A stretch of 12,292 nt of DNA from assembly GCA_020629355.1 (NCBI GenBank), contig JAHDDM010000015.1:1-12292 (forward strand), read 5' to 3'. This DNA comes from Rhodospirillaceae bacterium. GTDB taxonomy: Bacteria; Pseudomonadota; Alphaproteobacteria; JABSOH01. The notes beneath the pieces were generated by a model that ran no database searches, was not told the DNA's origin, and saw only the letters and a list, made by a program, of their open reading frames with translations. Within the stretch, counting starts at the first letter, position 1; the number at the start of each line of letters is the position of its first letter. This document shows positions 1 to 8,991 of this stretch, one piece after another. The position numbers were made by a program, and so were the translations under genes.

Positions 1-1814
<1,814 letters not shown>

Positions 1815-1877
1815 CCCTATCATCAAGGGACAGAGTTTGTTAAACTGTGAAACACGGTAAATAAATGTATCAAGCGT

Positions 1878-3944
1878 ATGGTCCTACAAGAACAAACACC
1901 ACCTGAAGAAGAACCTGAGGAAGACGAGGACAAGCCGCCGATTCCCGTTGATCGACGCTTTAGCATCTATCCTGGTTCACCGATCAAGACTTTTCATGCC
2001 TCACCAGCAGTGGCCTATAAAGTCGTTGATAACGAAAATCCTGACGAGAAATATCATGCACTCGTCTGTGATCCCAAACTGCATCCGCGCCTATCCATCA
2101 TTAAACCGTTGAATATTTTAGCGATAAACAACCCCAATATTATCTCGCCTACCGCATGGTCCGTGATGGATTGGGAAGACGAAGGCCGCCAGTGCCCTGT
2201 GCTGATTATGAACAGTGGGCGTTTAACCCCTTTCTCGTTTAAGATCGCGCCTATCGTCTTCACCGAAGAATTGATCGTCAATATCTTCATGCGGCATACC
2301 ATTGAGATGCTGATCAGTTTTGAAGAACACGGTATCACTCACCGCGCAATACGCTTGGACAATCTTTATTATTTCAATGAGCTCAAACGCCGCCTTGTTC
2401 TTGGCGAGTGTGTTGCAACCCCACCTGGGCTCACGCAATCAGCCCTATATGATACCATTGACAATGCCCTTTCCGTGCCCCTAGGCAAAGGCGGAGAAGA
2501 CATTAGTAACGATATTTACGCGCTAGGTGTATTGGTCTTATGCCTGTTAAACGGTCGTGACCTTGGTGCTGGCGTGAGCGATACGGAGATCATCAACAAG
2601 AAAATGCTATACGGCACTTATGATGCTTTGCATGATCCAAAAGTGCGTCTCAGCAACACCATGGAGAGCTGTCTGCGCAAAATGACGCATGACGACTTGG
2701 AGGAGCGTGCAACGACTCGTGAATTGCAGATGTGGCTTAATGGTCAAAATTTCCAGCTCGAACCAGAACGCGCGCGCAAACGCTCATCAAAGCCTTTTAC
2801 CATCAATAATCAGAATTATTTTACAGCTCGTGATTTAGCACGTGGAATGCACGCAAACTGGGATGCCAGCGCCAAAATCTCCATGAGCGAGGACTTTCAG
2901 GACTGGTTACAGAACAACCTGTCAGAAACTCTGATTACACTGAACTATGACAAAGCCATCAAGGGTTTTGAGCAACAAAATGCTGAAAACCAACACCGTT
3001 TATTATCGCGCGTTATTTTGGCGCTACATCAAGGCGGTCCGATTAGATATCGTTCGTTCTGTTCCTCATTAGATGGTATTACACGCCTAATATCGCACTT
3101 TGTCCATAATGTCGAAGCCCGGCAGATTTTCCGTGAAATGATGGGGTCGGGGATTTTAAGCTTTTGGCTTGAGCTGCACCAAAGCGACGAAGACAACAGA
3201 TCTGCCAAGCATAAAAAGCTGTTAGAGAAATTCAGAATCTATACTGAAGAACTCCGTAAGGACTCAGTGATCGAAGGTTTGAATCTTCTGGTGTATGAAT
3301 TTAACCCTGATCTGCCGTGCCAGTCGAGACGGTTTGAGCGCTTCTTTGTTTATCAACCACGCCACCTTTTGCCAGCGATTGAGAGGATTCTCGAAAACAA
3401 TGACGATGAAGTGGATAGCCTACTGGATTACCAGATGATCTGTTTCTTAAAATCACGGTATGCTCGTTCAATCGCCAAGGAAATTCGCAGCTACATGATC
3501 ACTTCAGTGCCCGAGGAAGTGTGTGTTGCCGAGGCTGAAATACTCTGGAAATTACAAGCAGATTTCCATCCCAATCGAGCATTCCCGAATATTTGCCGCA
3601 GACTGACAACTTTACTTGAACCAGCCGTAAAACGGCATCACTCTCGTAAGATACGCCGTGCTATTCGTCAAGAAATGCAACGCGGAGCCGAGAATGGTCA
3701 GATTCGCTATTTGATTCAGATTGTTTCTGATAAGGGGATGATTGAAAACGACAAGGTCAACTTTAATCTTGCGCGTGCCGAATATGCTTCTCTGCTACAA
3801 GAGATTAGCCTTGTTGATTTCAATTTGAAGAACCTGCCCGAAATGGTCTCAAGAATTGGCGGTGACATTAGCGCTTCGGTCTCAGGCATTCTGGCGTCAA
3901 TCTTTACCTTGGGCTATGTATCCTACTGGAGTCTATTCCAATGA
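1878..3944 (+). CDS. Membrane-tethered protein pseudokinase-like protein, function unknown
   Basis: The product has 688 residues. Residues 1-25 are acidic and proline-rich. Residues about 40-290 resemble an eukaryotic-type Ser/Thr kinase fold: HRAIRLDN (155-162) lines up with the HRDxKxxN catalytic loop, DIYALGVLVLCLL (212-224) with the helix-F signature, and a closing helix around DLEERATTREL (273-283) contains the conserved late Arg. Key catalytic residues are missing. The HRD aspartate is Ala157, the DFG motif is replaced by GEC (176-178), and the usual VAIK lysine position appears to be Cys64 in ALVC. No glycine-rich loop is evident. It is therefore probably a pseudokinase, although only alignment would prove this. 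Residues about 300-655 are helical, charged and unrecognised. Residues about 660-685 form a hydrophobic C-terminal segment suited to a tail anchor. The ATG at 1878 is the first start after an in-frame stop (1848), but its Shine-Dalgarno is poor. The stop overlaps the next gene's ATG, implying coupled translation. Confidence 0.85.
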   Translation: MVLQEQTPPEEEPEEDEDKPPIPVDRRFSIYPGSPIKTFHASPAVAYKVVDNENPDEKYHALVCDPKLHPRLSIIKPLNILAINNPNIISPTAWSVMDWEDEGRQCPVLIMNSGRLTPFSFKIAPIVFTEELIVNIFMRHTIEMLISFEEHGITHRAIRLDNLYYFNELKRRLVLGECVATPPGLTQSALYDTIDNALSVPLGKGGEDISNDIYALGVLVLCLLNGRDLGAGVSDTEIINKKMLYGTYDALHDPKVRLSNTMESCLRKMTHDDLEERATTRELQMWLNGQNFQLEPERARKRSSKPFTINNQNYFTARDLARGMHANWDASAKISMSEDFQDWLQNNLSETLITLNYDKAIKGFEQQNAENQHRLLSRVILALHQGGPIRYRSFCSSLDGITRLISHFVHNVEARQIFREMMGSGILSFWLELHQSDEDNRSAKHKKLLEKFRIYTEELRKDSVIEGLNLLVYEFNPDLPCQSRRFERFFVYQPRHLLPAIERILENNDDEVDSLLDYQMICFLKSRYARSIAKEIRSYMITSVPEEVCVAEAEILWKLQADFHPNRAFPNICRRLTTLLEPAVKRHHSRKIRRAIRQEMQRGAENGQIRYLIQIVSDKGMIENDKVNFNLARAEYASLLQEISLVDFNLKNLPEMVSRIGGDISASVSGILASIFTLGYVSYWSLFQ

Positions 3945-4570
3945 GTACCGAGCAGAAAGTAAAACCTGATGCAAAAAAAAGCCTGATTGCCCGATTGGGT
4001 GTCAGTCCGATAGCTTTTATCATAACCATCGTCATTGCCATTATTTTCTTGCCAACCTTTATTCTGATGCTTGGTGGCATGGTACCATCGTTGATAGGCT
4101 ATATCCTTGATGATACAAAGAAAAAATCTAAAGCCAAGGCTATCGCATACCTGAATTTATCGGGATGCTTCATGGTTGGGATGGAACTTTGGACGGGTGA
4201 TAATTCCGTTGATGCAGCTCTTGAAGTATTTTTTCAACCAGTAAATTGGCTCATCATGTACGGTATGGCCATGTTCGGCTGGATTTTAATTCGTAGTCTG
4301 AATCCTTTTATTGTCACCTATTTGCGCCTGAATTATCAGGTGCAACAGCGCAGTCTACGCGCAAGACGGAAATATCTGTTGAATGAATGGGGTGAAGCCG
4401 TCACAACGGTTTCAGCAACAGATGGGTTTATCTATGATAATAATGTCTATCTGGATGATGACGAGGTGACTTTTGACCCAGATGAGGCTCTGGATGGCCC
4501 TCCTGAGGAAAAGCCTGAAAAGCCGTTGCAGATAGCGCATGAAGAAGAAAAGAAAGAAGATCAGGGCTAA
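3941..4570 (+). CDS. Small membrane protein with acidic cytosolic tail, coupled to the pseudokinase
   Basis: I do not recognise this family. The 209-residue product starts with a short basic, hydrophilic stretch (1-20). A long hydrophobic region at about 22-55 follows, then a Lys-rich loop (59-66), a weaker hydrophobic stretch at about 67-82, and a strong membrane segment at about 98-125. The remainder is soluble: an Arg-rich juxtamembrane stretch (about 137-145) and a tail with a highly acidic end (LDDDE, then several EEE/KPEKP-type repeats up to 209). Two or three transmembrane segments are likely. The ATG lies within the ATGA that ends the pseudokinase gene, and a GGAG at 3928-3931 gives 9 nt spacing, so the two proteins are probably made together in fixed ratio. 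Both end or pass through the membrane, which suggests a complex (inference). The stop (TAA 4568-4570) overlaps the convergent reductase gene. Confidence 0.85.
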   Translation: MSTEQKVKPDAKKSLIARLGVSPIAFIITIVIAIIFLPTFILMLGGMVPSLIGYILDDTKKKSKAKAIAYLNLSGCFMVGMELWTGDNSVDAALEVFFQPVNWLIMYGMAMFGWILIRSLNPFIVTYLRLNYQVQQRSLRARRKYLLNEWGEAVTTVSATDGFIYDNNVYLDDDEVTFDPDEALDGPPEEKPEKPLQIAHEEEKKEDQG

Positions 4571-5997
4571 AATAACTTCAATAACAATCGTACAATTTTT
4601 TTCACCCGTTCCGAAAATAGCTTTGGCGTAAAATATTGACCTGCAACCCGTTTCGAGATTTCTGACCGGGTCGGATAGGCCGCTATGGTGGCGGCCATTG
4701 CTGATATTTTCTGTTTTTTGCCTATTAAAGCCTGCCATGGCAAAATCAATTCACCCGCATGAGCACCCACAATATCCACCCCAAGCACAGAACCGCGCCG
4801 ATCCGAGACGACTTTAATCTTACCCTCAGTCTGCCGCTCAGCAATCGCCCGATCATTGCCAGAAAAAGGGAATTCTGTCACCATCACTGCGGCCTCGCCC
4901 AATCGCGCCTGTGCAGTATGAGCGCTTTCGCCAACATGGGCAAGTTCAGGGTCTGTGTACGTGACCCAGGGCATGGCACGATGATCAACCTTTGCTGGTA
5001 GCTTGAATAACATGTTACGAATCACAATACCCGCGTGATAACCTGCGGTATGGGTAAATTGCAGACCACCAATAACATCACCGATTGCAAAAATCCGGCG
5101 GTCTGTTGTCCGCAATCGGGCATCCACCGAAATACCTTTGGAATCATACGCTATGCCTGCCGCCTCAAGCCCAAGACCATCCAAAACAGGTTTCCGTCCC
5201 GTCGCAACAATCAAATGACTTGCAGAAAACATTACCTGTTCGCCATCATGTTCTGCTGTAACCTGTACTCCGCCAGTACTCTGTTGGGCAACATGAGTCA
5301 CACGATGATTCTCGCGAATATCCACGCCTTCTTCTGATAGCTTGGCCTTGACGATAGCAGCACAGTCTGGATCATCCTTCGCAAAACACTGAAACATTTC
5401 TAAAACCGTCACTTTTGATCCCAAGCGCCGATAGGCCTGTGCCATTTCCATCCCAATCGGACCACCGCCCAAAATCAACAGCTCGGGCAAAAATTCACGG
5501 TTGGCAAATATCGTCTCGTTGGTAAAATAAGGTACCGTATCCAATCCTGCAATCGGCGGAATCATTGCCGTAGAGCCTGTTGCAATGACAAAATATTTCG
5601 CACTGATACGATATGCGCCTGCTTCCACCTGTCTTGGGGCAATAAATTGACCCTTGGCCTGGATGACCGTTACGCCAAGGGATTCAAAACGTTCCACAGA
5701 ATCATGCGGCGCAATCGCCGCAATCGCTTCAGCAATATGATCCGCTACAGCCGCCATATCCACGCTAGGCTCAACAGACTGTATACCAAAAGCACCAGCA
5801 TTACGCATTACTGCCGCATGATGCCCCGCCGCCAGCAACGCCTTTGAAGGAACACAGCCATAGTTCAAACAATCACCGCCCATGGGACCAGGCTCAACAA
5901 GAACAACCCTTGCCCCCATCTGCACCGCACCAGCAGCAACAGACAGCCCCCCTGAGCCGCCTCCAAGCACGCAAATATCGGTAGAAATAGTTTTCAT
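4567..5997 (-). CDS. FAD-dependent pyridine nucleotide-disulfide oxidoreductase (Lpd/MerA-like)
   Basis: This is a 476-residue class I flavoprotein disulfide reductase. The FAD dinucleotide-binding motif GGGSGG is at residues 12-17, and the redox-active disulfide CLNYGC is at 43-48, followed by VPSK. A second nucleotide-binding motif, GGGPIGME, lies near 177-184, the second FAD motif FAIGD near 303-307, and a C-terminal dimerisation domain follows. Where Lpd and glutathione reductase have the catalytic His of HPT, this protein has Tyr (AYPTRSE, about 440-446), as in mercuric reductase. It lacks the MerA N-terminal metal-binding domain and the C-terminal Cys pair, so mercuric reductase is unlikely and the substrate is unknown. 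I chose the ATG at 5997: the FAD motif then starts at the normal distance, and a longer start at 6105 would overlap the upstream gene by more than 100 nt in another frame. It begins 2 nt after that gene's stop. The C-terminus is a basic amphipathic helix. Confidence 0.92.
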   Translation of the reverse strand: MKTISTDICVLGGGSGGLSVAAGAVQMGARVVLVEPGPMGGDCLNYGCVPSKALLAAGHHAAVMRNAGAFGIQSVEPSVDMAAVADHIAEAIAAIAPHDSVERFESLGVTVIQAKGQFIAPRQVEAGAYRISAKYFVIATGSTAMIPPIAGLDTVPYFTNETIFANREFLPELLILGGGPIGMEMAQAYRRLGSKVTVLEMFQCFAKDDPDCAAIVKAKLSEEGVDIRENHRVTHVAQQSTGGVQVTAEHDGEQVMFSASHLIVATGRKPVLDGLGLEAAGIAYDSKGISVDARLRTTDRRIFAIGDVIGGLQFTHTAGYHAGIVIRNMLFKLPAKVDHRAMPWVTYTDPELAHVGESAHTAQARLGEAAVMVTEFPFSGNDRAIAERQTEGKIKVVSDRRGSVLGVDIVGAHAGELILPWQALIGKKQKISAMAATIAAYPTRSEISKRVAGQYFTPKLFSERVKKIVRLLLKLF

Positions 5998-5999
5998 GC

Positions 6000-6362
6000 C
6001 TAAAAAAAGACCTGCCGTGACAACAAAGGTGCATTTTGCCATTGCGGCTGCCGATCCTCGATCAAGGCCGCATCGGAATCTAATTCCACCGTTACCTGTA
6101 TCCATTTCGGTACAAGCTGATTATTCAAGTCATCCATAATCACGAAAGCAGCATCACTGACCTCCTGCCAAATTTCTTCAGGAACTGTAGCCAAATATTC
6201 CTGAAACGCGCCTTTCGGCAAAAGATAACGATCTGGCACATAACGAACACAGACCCTATGATTAAGGTGAAATTCGCCCTTGATACGCAACATAACCTCA
6301 GGACGCGATGACGCGGTTGCTATAATCCGTATTGCTTCTTGACGTGCAACTCTTGCATCCAT
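6000..6362 (-). CDS. Uncharacterised 120-residue protein between FliK-like and reductase genes
   Basis: I do not recognise this family. The protein is soluble-looking, with no signal peptide or membrane segment. It reads like a compact alpha/beta domain: an N-terminal helix (about 1-18), a strand pair around VMLRIKGEFHLNHRVCV (23-39), then PDRYLLPKGAFQEYLAT and a helix ending in VIMDDLNN, and a final strand in VPKWIQVTVEL (about 84-94). The gene is supported by a strong AGGTGA ribosome-binding site (6 nt from the ATG at 6360-6362) that overlaps the stop of the FliK-like gene. It is also supported by its tight packing: 10 nt after the upstream gene and 2 nt before the reductase. It is probably translated as part of that operon. 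The last codons (GTC TTT TTT TAG) contain a run of seven T just before the stop. Confidence 0.8.
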   Translation of the reverse strand: MDARVARQEAIRIIATASSRPEVMLRIKGEFHLNHRVCVRYVPDRYLLPKGAFQEYLATVPEEIWQEVSDAAFVIMDDLNNQLVPKWIQVTVELDSDAALIEDRQPQWQNAPLLSRQVFF

Positions 6363-6372
6363 TATGGCTCAC

Positions 6373-8937
6373 CTAAACCTGTAATTGTTCTGTATCAGCA
6401 TCTGTATCCATCCATAAACGACGATCTCCCAACAGCTGAAACTGTATCTGTCCAGTAATCTTATACAATTCACTGTATTGATGATAGAGCGCAATCAAGC
6501 CTTGTTCGCTTTTTGCCTCCAGCGCGCGGTCACTCGCCCATTGGATATTCAACTGGCGGCGCAAAAATTGACCATCAAGACGAAAACGCCCAATATCATG
6601 GTGATAGCCTTCGACAGCAAAGATATTCTTGTCCGAATTATCGGCATCATCAGAGGACTCTTTGCTGCCACGCCAATAGAACAGCAGCTTAACAATCTCG
6701 TCTCCCACTTGAAGTGGCAGGCTATAACTCTGCCAAGCAGTATCAGCCTGCACCACAGCCGGCTGTGCTTGCTGAAATTCCTCTTCTGCCGCATTGAGAC
6801 TATCAGGGTTCAAGCGCATTGCTTGTTGAATACGATTGCCCCACCAAGATTGCAGGCCGCTATTTTGACGCAAGGCCACCAGAAAAAACAACATCGCATG
6901 GGACATTTGGGCATTTGGCTGCGGTAAACCCGCCTTTACGGCCTGCATTGCTGGACTGGATGCGCCCACAAGCAAACTTTCCATTGCGCCAAAGCGCAAT
7001 CGTCCAGAAGCAGAATGTACCGAGGCTGGTTCCGCGAGCATCACCTCTGTTCCTACGGGAATCGGACGTGGCAAGGCCACCGCGACTTGACCTTTTGGGG
7101 TAGTTAAAATCGTGCGGCCTGTCTGATCCGTGGCGATTGCCGTTCCTTGAATCTGCGGCGTATTCCGTGGCGCAAGACGAGGATCATAAACTTGTAACTG
7201 TACTGTCTGGCCACTTTTCGTCCATTGCGCCAACTGGGTAACCTGTGGTGTACTTTGTGTGCTGGCCTGTTGCTGCACCTGTTGGTAACTTTGGGTAAAT
7301 CGCGCCAGTACACCAGCTTCTGAGCGTACTGATGCTGGCTGTTGCCGCAAAGGAGCAGGATTTTCAGATGAGATACTGGCTTTCTGTGTGAACTGTTGCG
7401 CGGTTTGAGGCGCGGTATTATGAGAACGCGCTGCTGCTGGTGCTTCACCTGATACAGATGGTGGTGGTGATACAGGCATTGGCTTTGCGGTTGATACTAC
7501 AGCAGGAGAACTTTGCGGCTGAGCAGTTTGAGAGATTTGAGTCCCTTGGGTCACTTGAGTCACGGTGGGCTGTTGTATCGCTGTGGCTAATTGCGGCGCT
7601 TGTCCTGATGCTGCCGTGGCAGGTACTGTAACCTTTGGAACAGCCGATACTATTGCCGATGCTGCGGCCTGATTAGGACGAGCCGCAACAGACGACTGTG
7701 TAGCAGACGCATTAGGGACAGAGGCACGAAGATTCGGGGTTTGAAAAACATCTGGTTTGGTGGGTGATGCTGTGTTTGGCACAGGCTTTGTTGCAGGCTG
7801 TGTCGCTGATTGATTCTGTACTGCCTGAGTCGCCGATGCTGCTGTACGCTGTCGTACTGTAGCAGCAGGAGTATGGCCTATCACTGATGATACAGCAACA
7901 GGCTGTGTAGCGGGCTGTGCTGTAGGCTGTGCAGCAACCTGTAAAGTGGATTGTACAGTGGGTTGTGCTGTTCCAGTTGGATTATGACCAGAAATTGCTG
8001 TTGTTGTCTGTGGCAAAGCAGTTTGGGTACTGTTGGTGTTGAGCGGACTTTGTAACGAATTTTGTACAGTCTGTGCTGGTGCTTGAGCCACTGTTCTTGA
8101 GGGCGCAACAGATACTGTTGCTGTTGTTTTGGCTGAAACATTTGCTATCGGAGTGGGTTGTAACGACGTTTCCGTTGCTGGCTTTGAAGGCTGAGTAGCT
8201 GAAGAAACCGCGGTTTGTGTAGCAACCAGACTTGCAGGTACAGGGGATGCATTCTGTACCTGTGATACTGGAGCAGTAGACGTGGCCTGAACAGGCTGAG
8301 ATGCCACGGTAGAGGTCGATGTTGCAACAGGCGTTATAGTAGGGGCTGGGGCAGGAGTTGTAGTTGTGGACGGCAATGCTGTTGCTTGAATCGTTGCTTG
8401 CGGCGTTGAAGGTGCAGCCTGTGCACTGCTGGTAGCGGTTGCTGCTGCCTGAGAAGCTGGTGCTGAAGTATTTTGTACGATGGGTTTCAGCATCTCCGCC
8501 CGCACCAAAAGCCCATTTACGGTGGACAGGGGGAAGGTCGAGGCCGTTTGTGGGGACTGTACCGTAGGAACAGAAGGGCTTTGCGGTGATGATACGGGGC
8601 GAGAATCAAGCCTGATCTGTACAGGAGTATCACGATTTTGCCCTGTGGTTGGTTGCCCTGCCAATTCTGCTTTAGGCGCATGATGCCGTAAGGTAATCAC
8701 ACCAGGCAAATTCGACACCCGCGCTTCAGGGGGAAACTTTACGTTATAAAGACGACCCGCAACCTCTATCTGAGCAGACTTCGGCGAGGATTCTATCACC
8801 TTAGCAGACAAAACCTCACCACCAGCCAACCTCTGACGCAAGTCTGCTGAAAGATTGCGCACCATCGCTTGTATGATTTCTACCGCCAGCTTTTGAGCAG
8901 GCTGGGATGTTACACCAGAAAGGTTAAAAAACTCCAT
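6373..8937 (-). CDS. FliK-like (hook-length-control-like) protein with very long low-complexity linker
   Basis: The protein has 854 residues in three parts. Residues 1-95 form a small folded domain with an OB-like pattern (GEVLSAKVIE, then AQIEVAGRLYNVKF). Residues about 96-565 are low complexity, dominated by Ala, Gln, Thr, Ser, Pro and Val, with degenerate AQPT/TQPA-type units densest near 320-350. Residues about 570-645 form a second OB-like domain (GTAIATDQTGRTIL, then LPRPIPVGTEVML). Residues about 735-840 match the FliK C-terminal pattern (SLPLQVGDEI, IGRFRLDGQF, LYKITGQIQFQLL). FliK proteins set flagellar hook length by acting as a secreted ruler and switching FlhB specificity. The linker-plus-C-terminal-domain architecture fits, but no other flagellar gene is in the window, so the role is an inference. 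The stop is 10 nt before the next gene. The ATG has a weak Shine-Dalgarno and a small inverted repeat just upstream. Confidence 0.7.
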   Translation of the reverse strand: MEFFNLSGVTSQPAQKLAVEIIQAMVRNLSADLRQRLAGGEVLSAKVIESSPKSAQIEVAGRLYNVKFPPEARVSNLPGVITLRHHAPKAELAGQPTTGQNRDTPVQIRLDSRPVSSPQSPSVPTVQSPQTASTFPLSTVNGLLVRAEMLKPIVQNTSAPASQAAATATSSAQAAPSTPQATIQATALPSTTTTPAPAPTITPVATSTSTVASQPVQATSTAPVSQVQNASPVPASLVATQTAVSSATQPSKPATETSLQPTPIANVSAKTTATVSVAPSRTVAQAPAQTVQNSLQSPLNTNSTQTALPQTTTAISGHNPTGTAQPTVQSTLQVAAQPTAQPATQPVAVSSVIGHTPAATVRQRTAASATQAVQNQSATQPATKPVPNTASPTKPDVFQTPNLRASVPNASATQSSVAARPNQAAASAIVSAVPKVTVPATAASGQAPQLATAIQQPTVTQVTQGTQISQTAQPQSSPAVVSTAKPMPVSPPPSVSGEAPAAARSHNTAPQTAQQFTQKASISSENPAPLRQQPASVRSEAGVLARFTQSYQQVQQQASTQSTPQVTQLAQWTKSGQTVQLQVYDPRLAPRNTPQIQGTAIATDQTGRTILTTPKGQVAVALPRPIPVGTEVMLAEPASVHSASGRLRFGAMESLLVGASSPAMQAVKAGLPQPNAQMSHAMLFFLVALRQNSGLQSWWGNRIQQAMRLNPDSLNAAEEEFQQAQPAVVQADTAWQSYSLPLQVGDEIVKLLFYWRGSKESSDDADNSDKNIFAVEGYHHDIGRFRLDGQFLRRQLNIQWASDRALEAKSEQGLIALYHQYSELYKITGQIQFQLLGDRRLWMDTDADTEQLQV

Positions 8938-8949
8938 GATAGGAATACC

Positions 8950-8968
8950 AGAATCTCAATCAGATTCT
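8950..8968. repeat. Short perfect inverted repeat upstream of the FliK-like gene
   Basis: AGAATCT and AGATTCT form a perfect 7-bp inverted repeat around a 5-nt loop, 13 nt before the ATG at 8937. It is AT-rich and not followed by a T run in either direction, so it is not a typical terminator. It could be an operator half-site pair or a weak leader hairpin affecting translation. A third copy of AGAATC lies at 8980-8985. Confidence 0.4.
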
Positions 8969-8969
8969 T

Positions 8970-8978
8970 ATTCTATCA
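8970..8978 (-). promoter_or_regulatory. Possible extended -10 promoter for the FliK-like gene
   Basis: On the minus strand the 54-nt gap between pmbA and the FliK-like gene reads TGATAGAAT. This is a TGn extension followed by TAGAAT, five of six matches to the sigma-70 -10 hexamer. No convincing -35 is found at 16-18 nt. A start about 7 nt downstream would give a leader of about 25 nt. It is called from pattern only. Readthrough from rho-pmbA is an equally good explanation for expression. Confidence 0.25.
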
Positions 8979-8991
8979 CAGAATCGCCCCT

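Noticed and set aside
1878..3944. Active Ser/Thr protein kinase
   Set aside because: The HRD Asp is Ala, DFG is GEC and the VAIK Lys is apparently Cys, so ordinary phosphotransfer is unlikely.
4557..4607. Intrinsic terminator for the plus-strand genes near the TTTTTTT at 4597-4603
   Set aside because: The only possible stem, GAAG pairing with CTTC, is four pairs with a large loop and is not adjacent to the T run.
4567..5997. Mercuric reductase (merA)
   Set aside because: The Tyr in place of His is MerA-like, but the N-terminal metal-binding domain and the C-terminal vicinal cysteines are absent and no mer genes are nearby.
5998..6105. N-terminal extension of the reductase by 36 residues from an ATG at 6105
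   Set aside because: It would overlap the 120-residue gene in another frame, the extra residues do not look like a signal or domain, and the FAD motif sits at normal distance from the ATG at 5997.
7104..8327. Several overlapping open frames in the FliK-like region rich in Gln, Leu, His and Arg
   Set aside because: They are shadows of the low-complexity linker in other frames, with no ribosome-binding sites or family features.
7440..8480. Possible CRISPR or tandem-repeat array suggested by many similar TGT/GCTG-rich units
   Set aside because: The units are degenerate, vary in length and stay in one reading frame. They are explained by the Gln/Ala/Thr/Pro-rich linker of the FliK-like protein.
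8950..8968. Intrinsic terminator after pmbA
   Set aside because: The 7-bp stem is AT-rich and no T run follows it on the minus strand.
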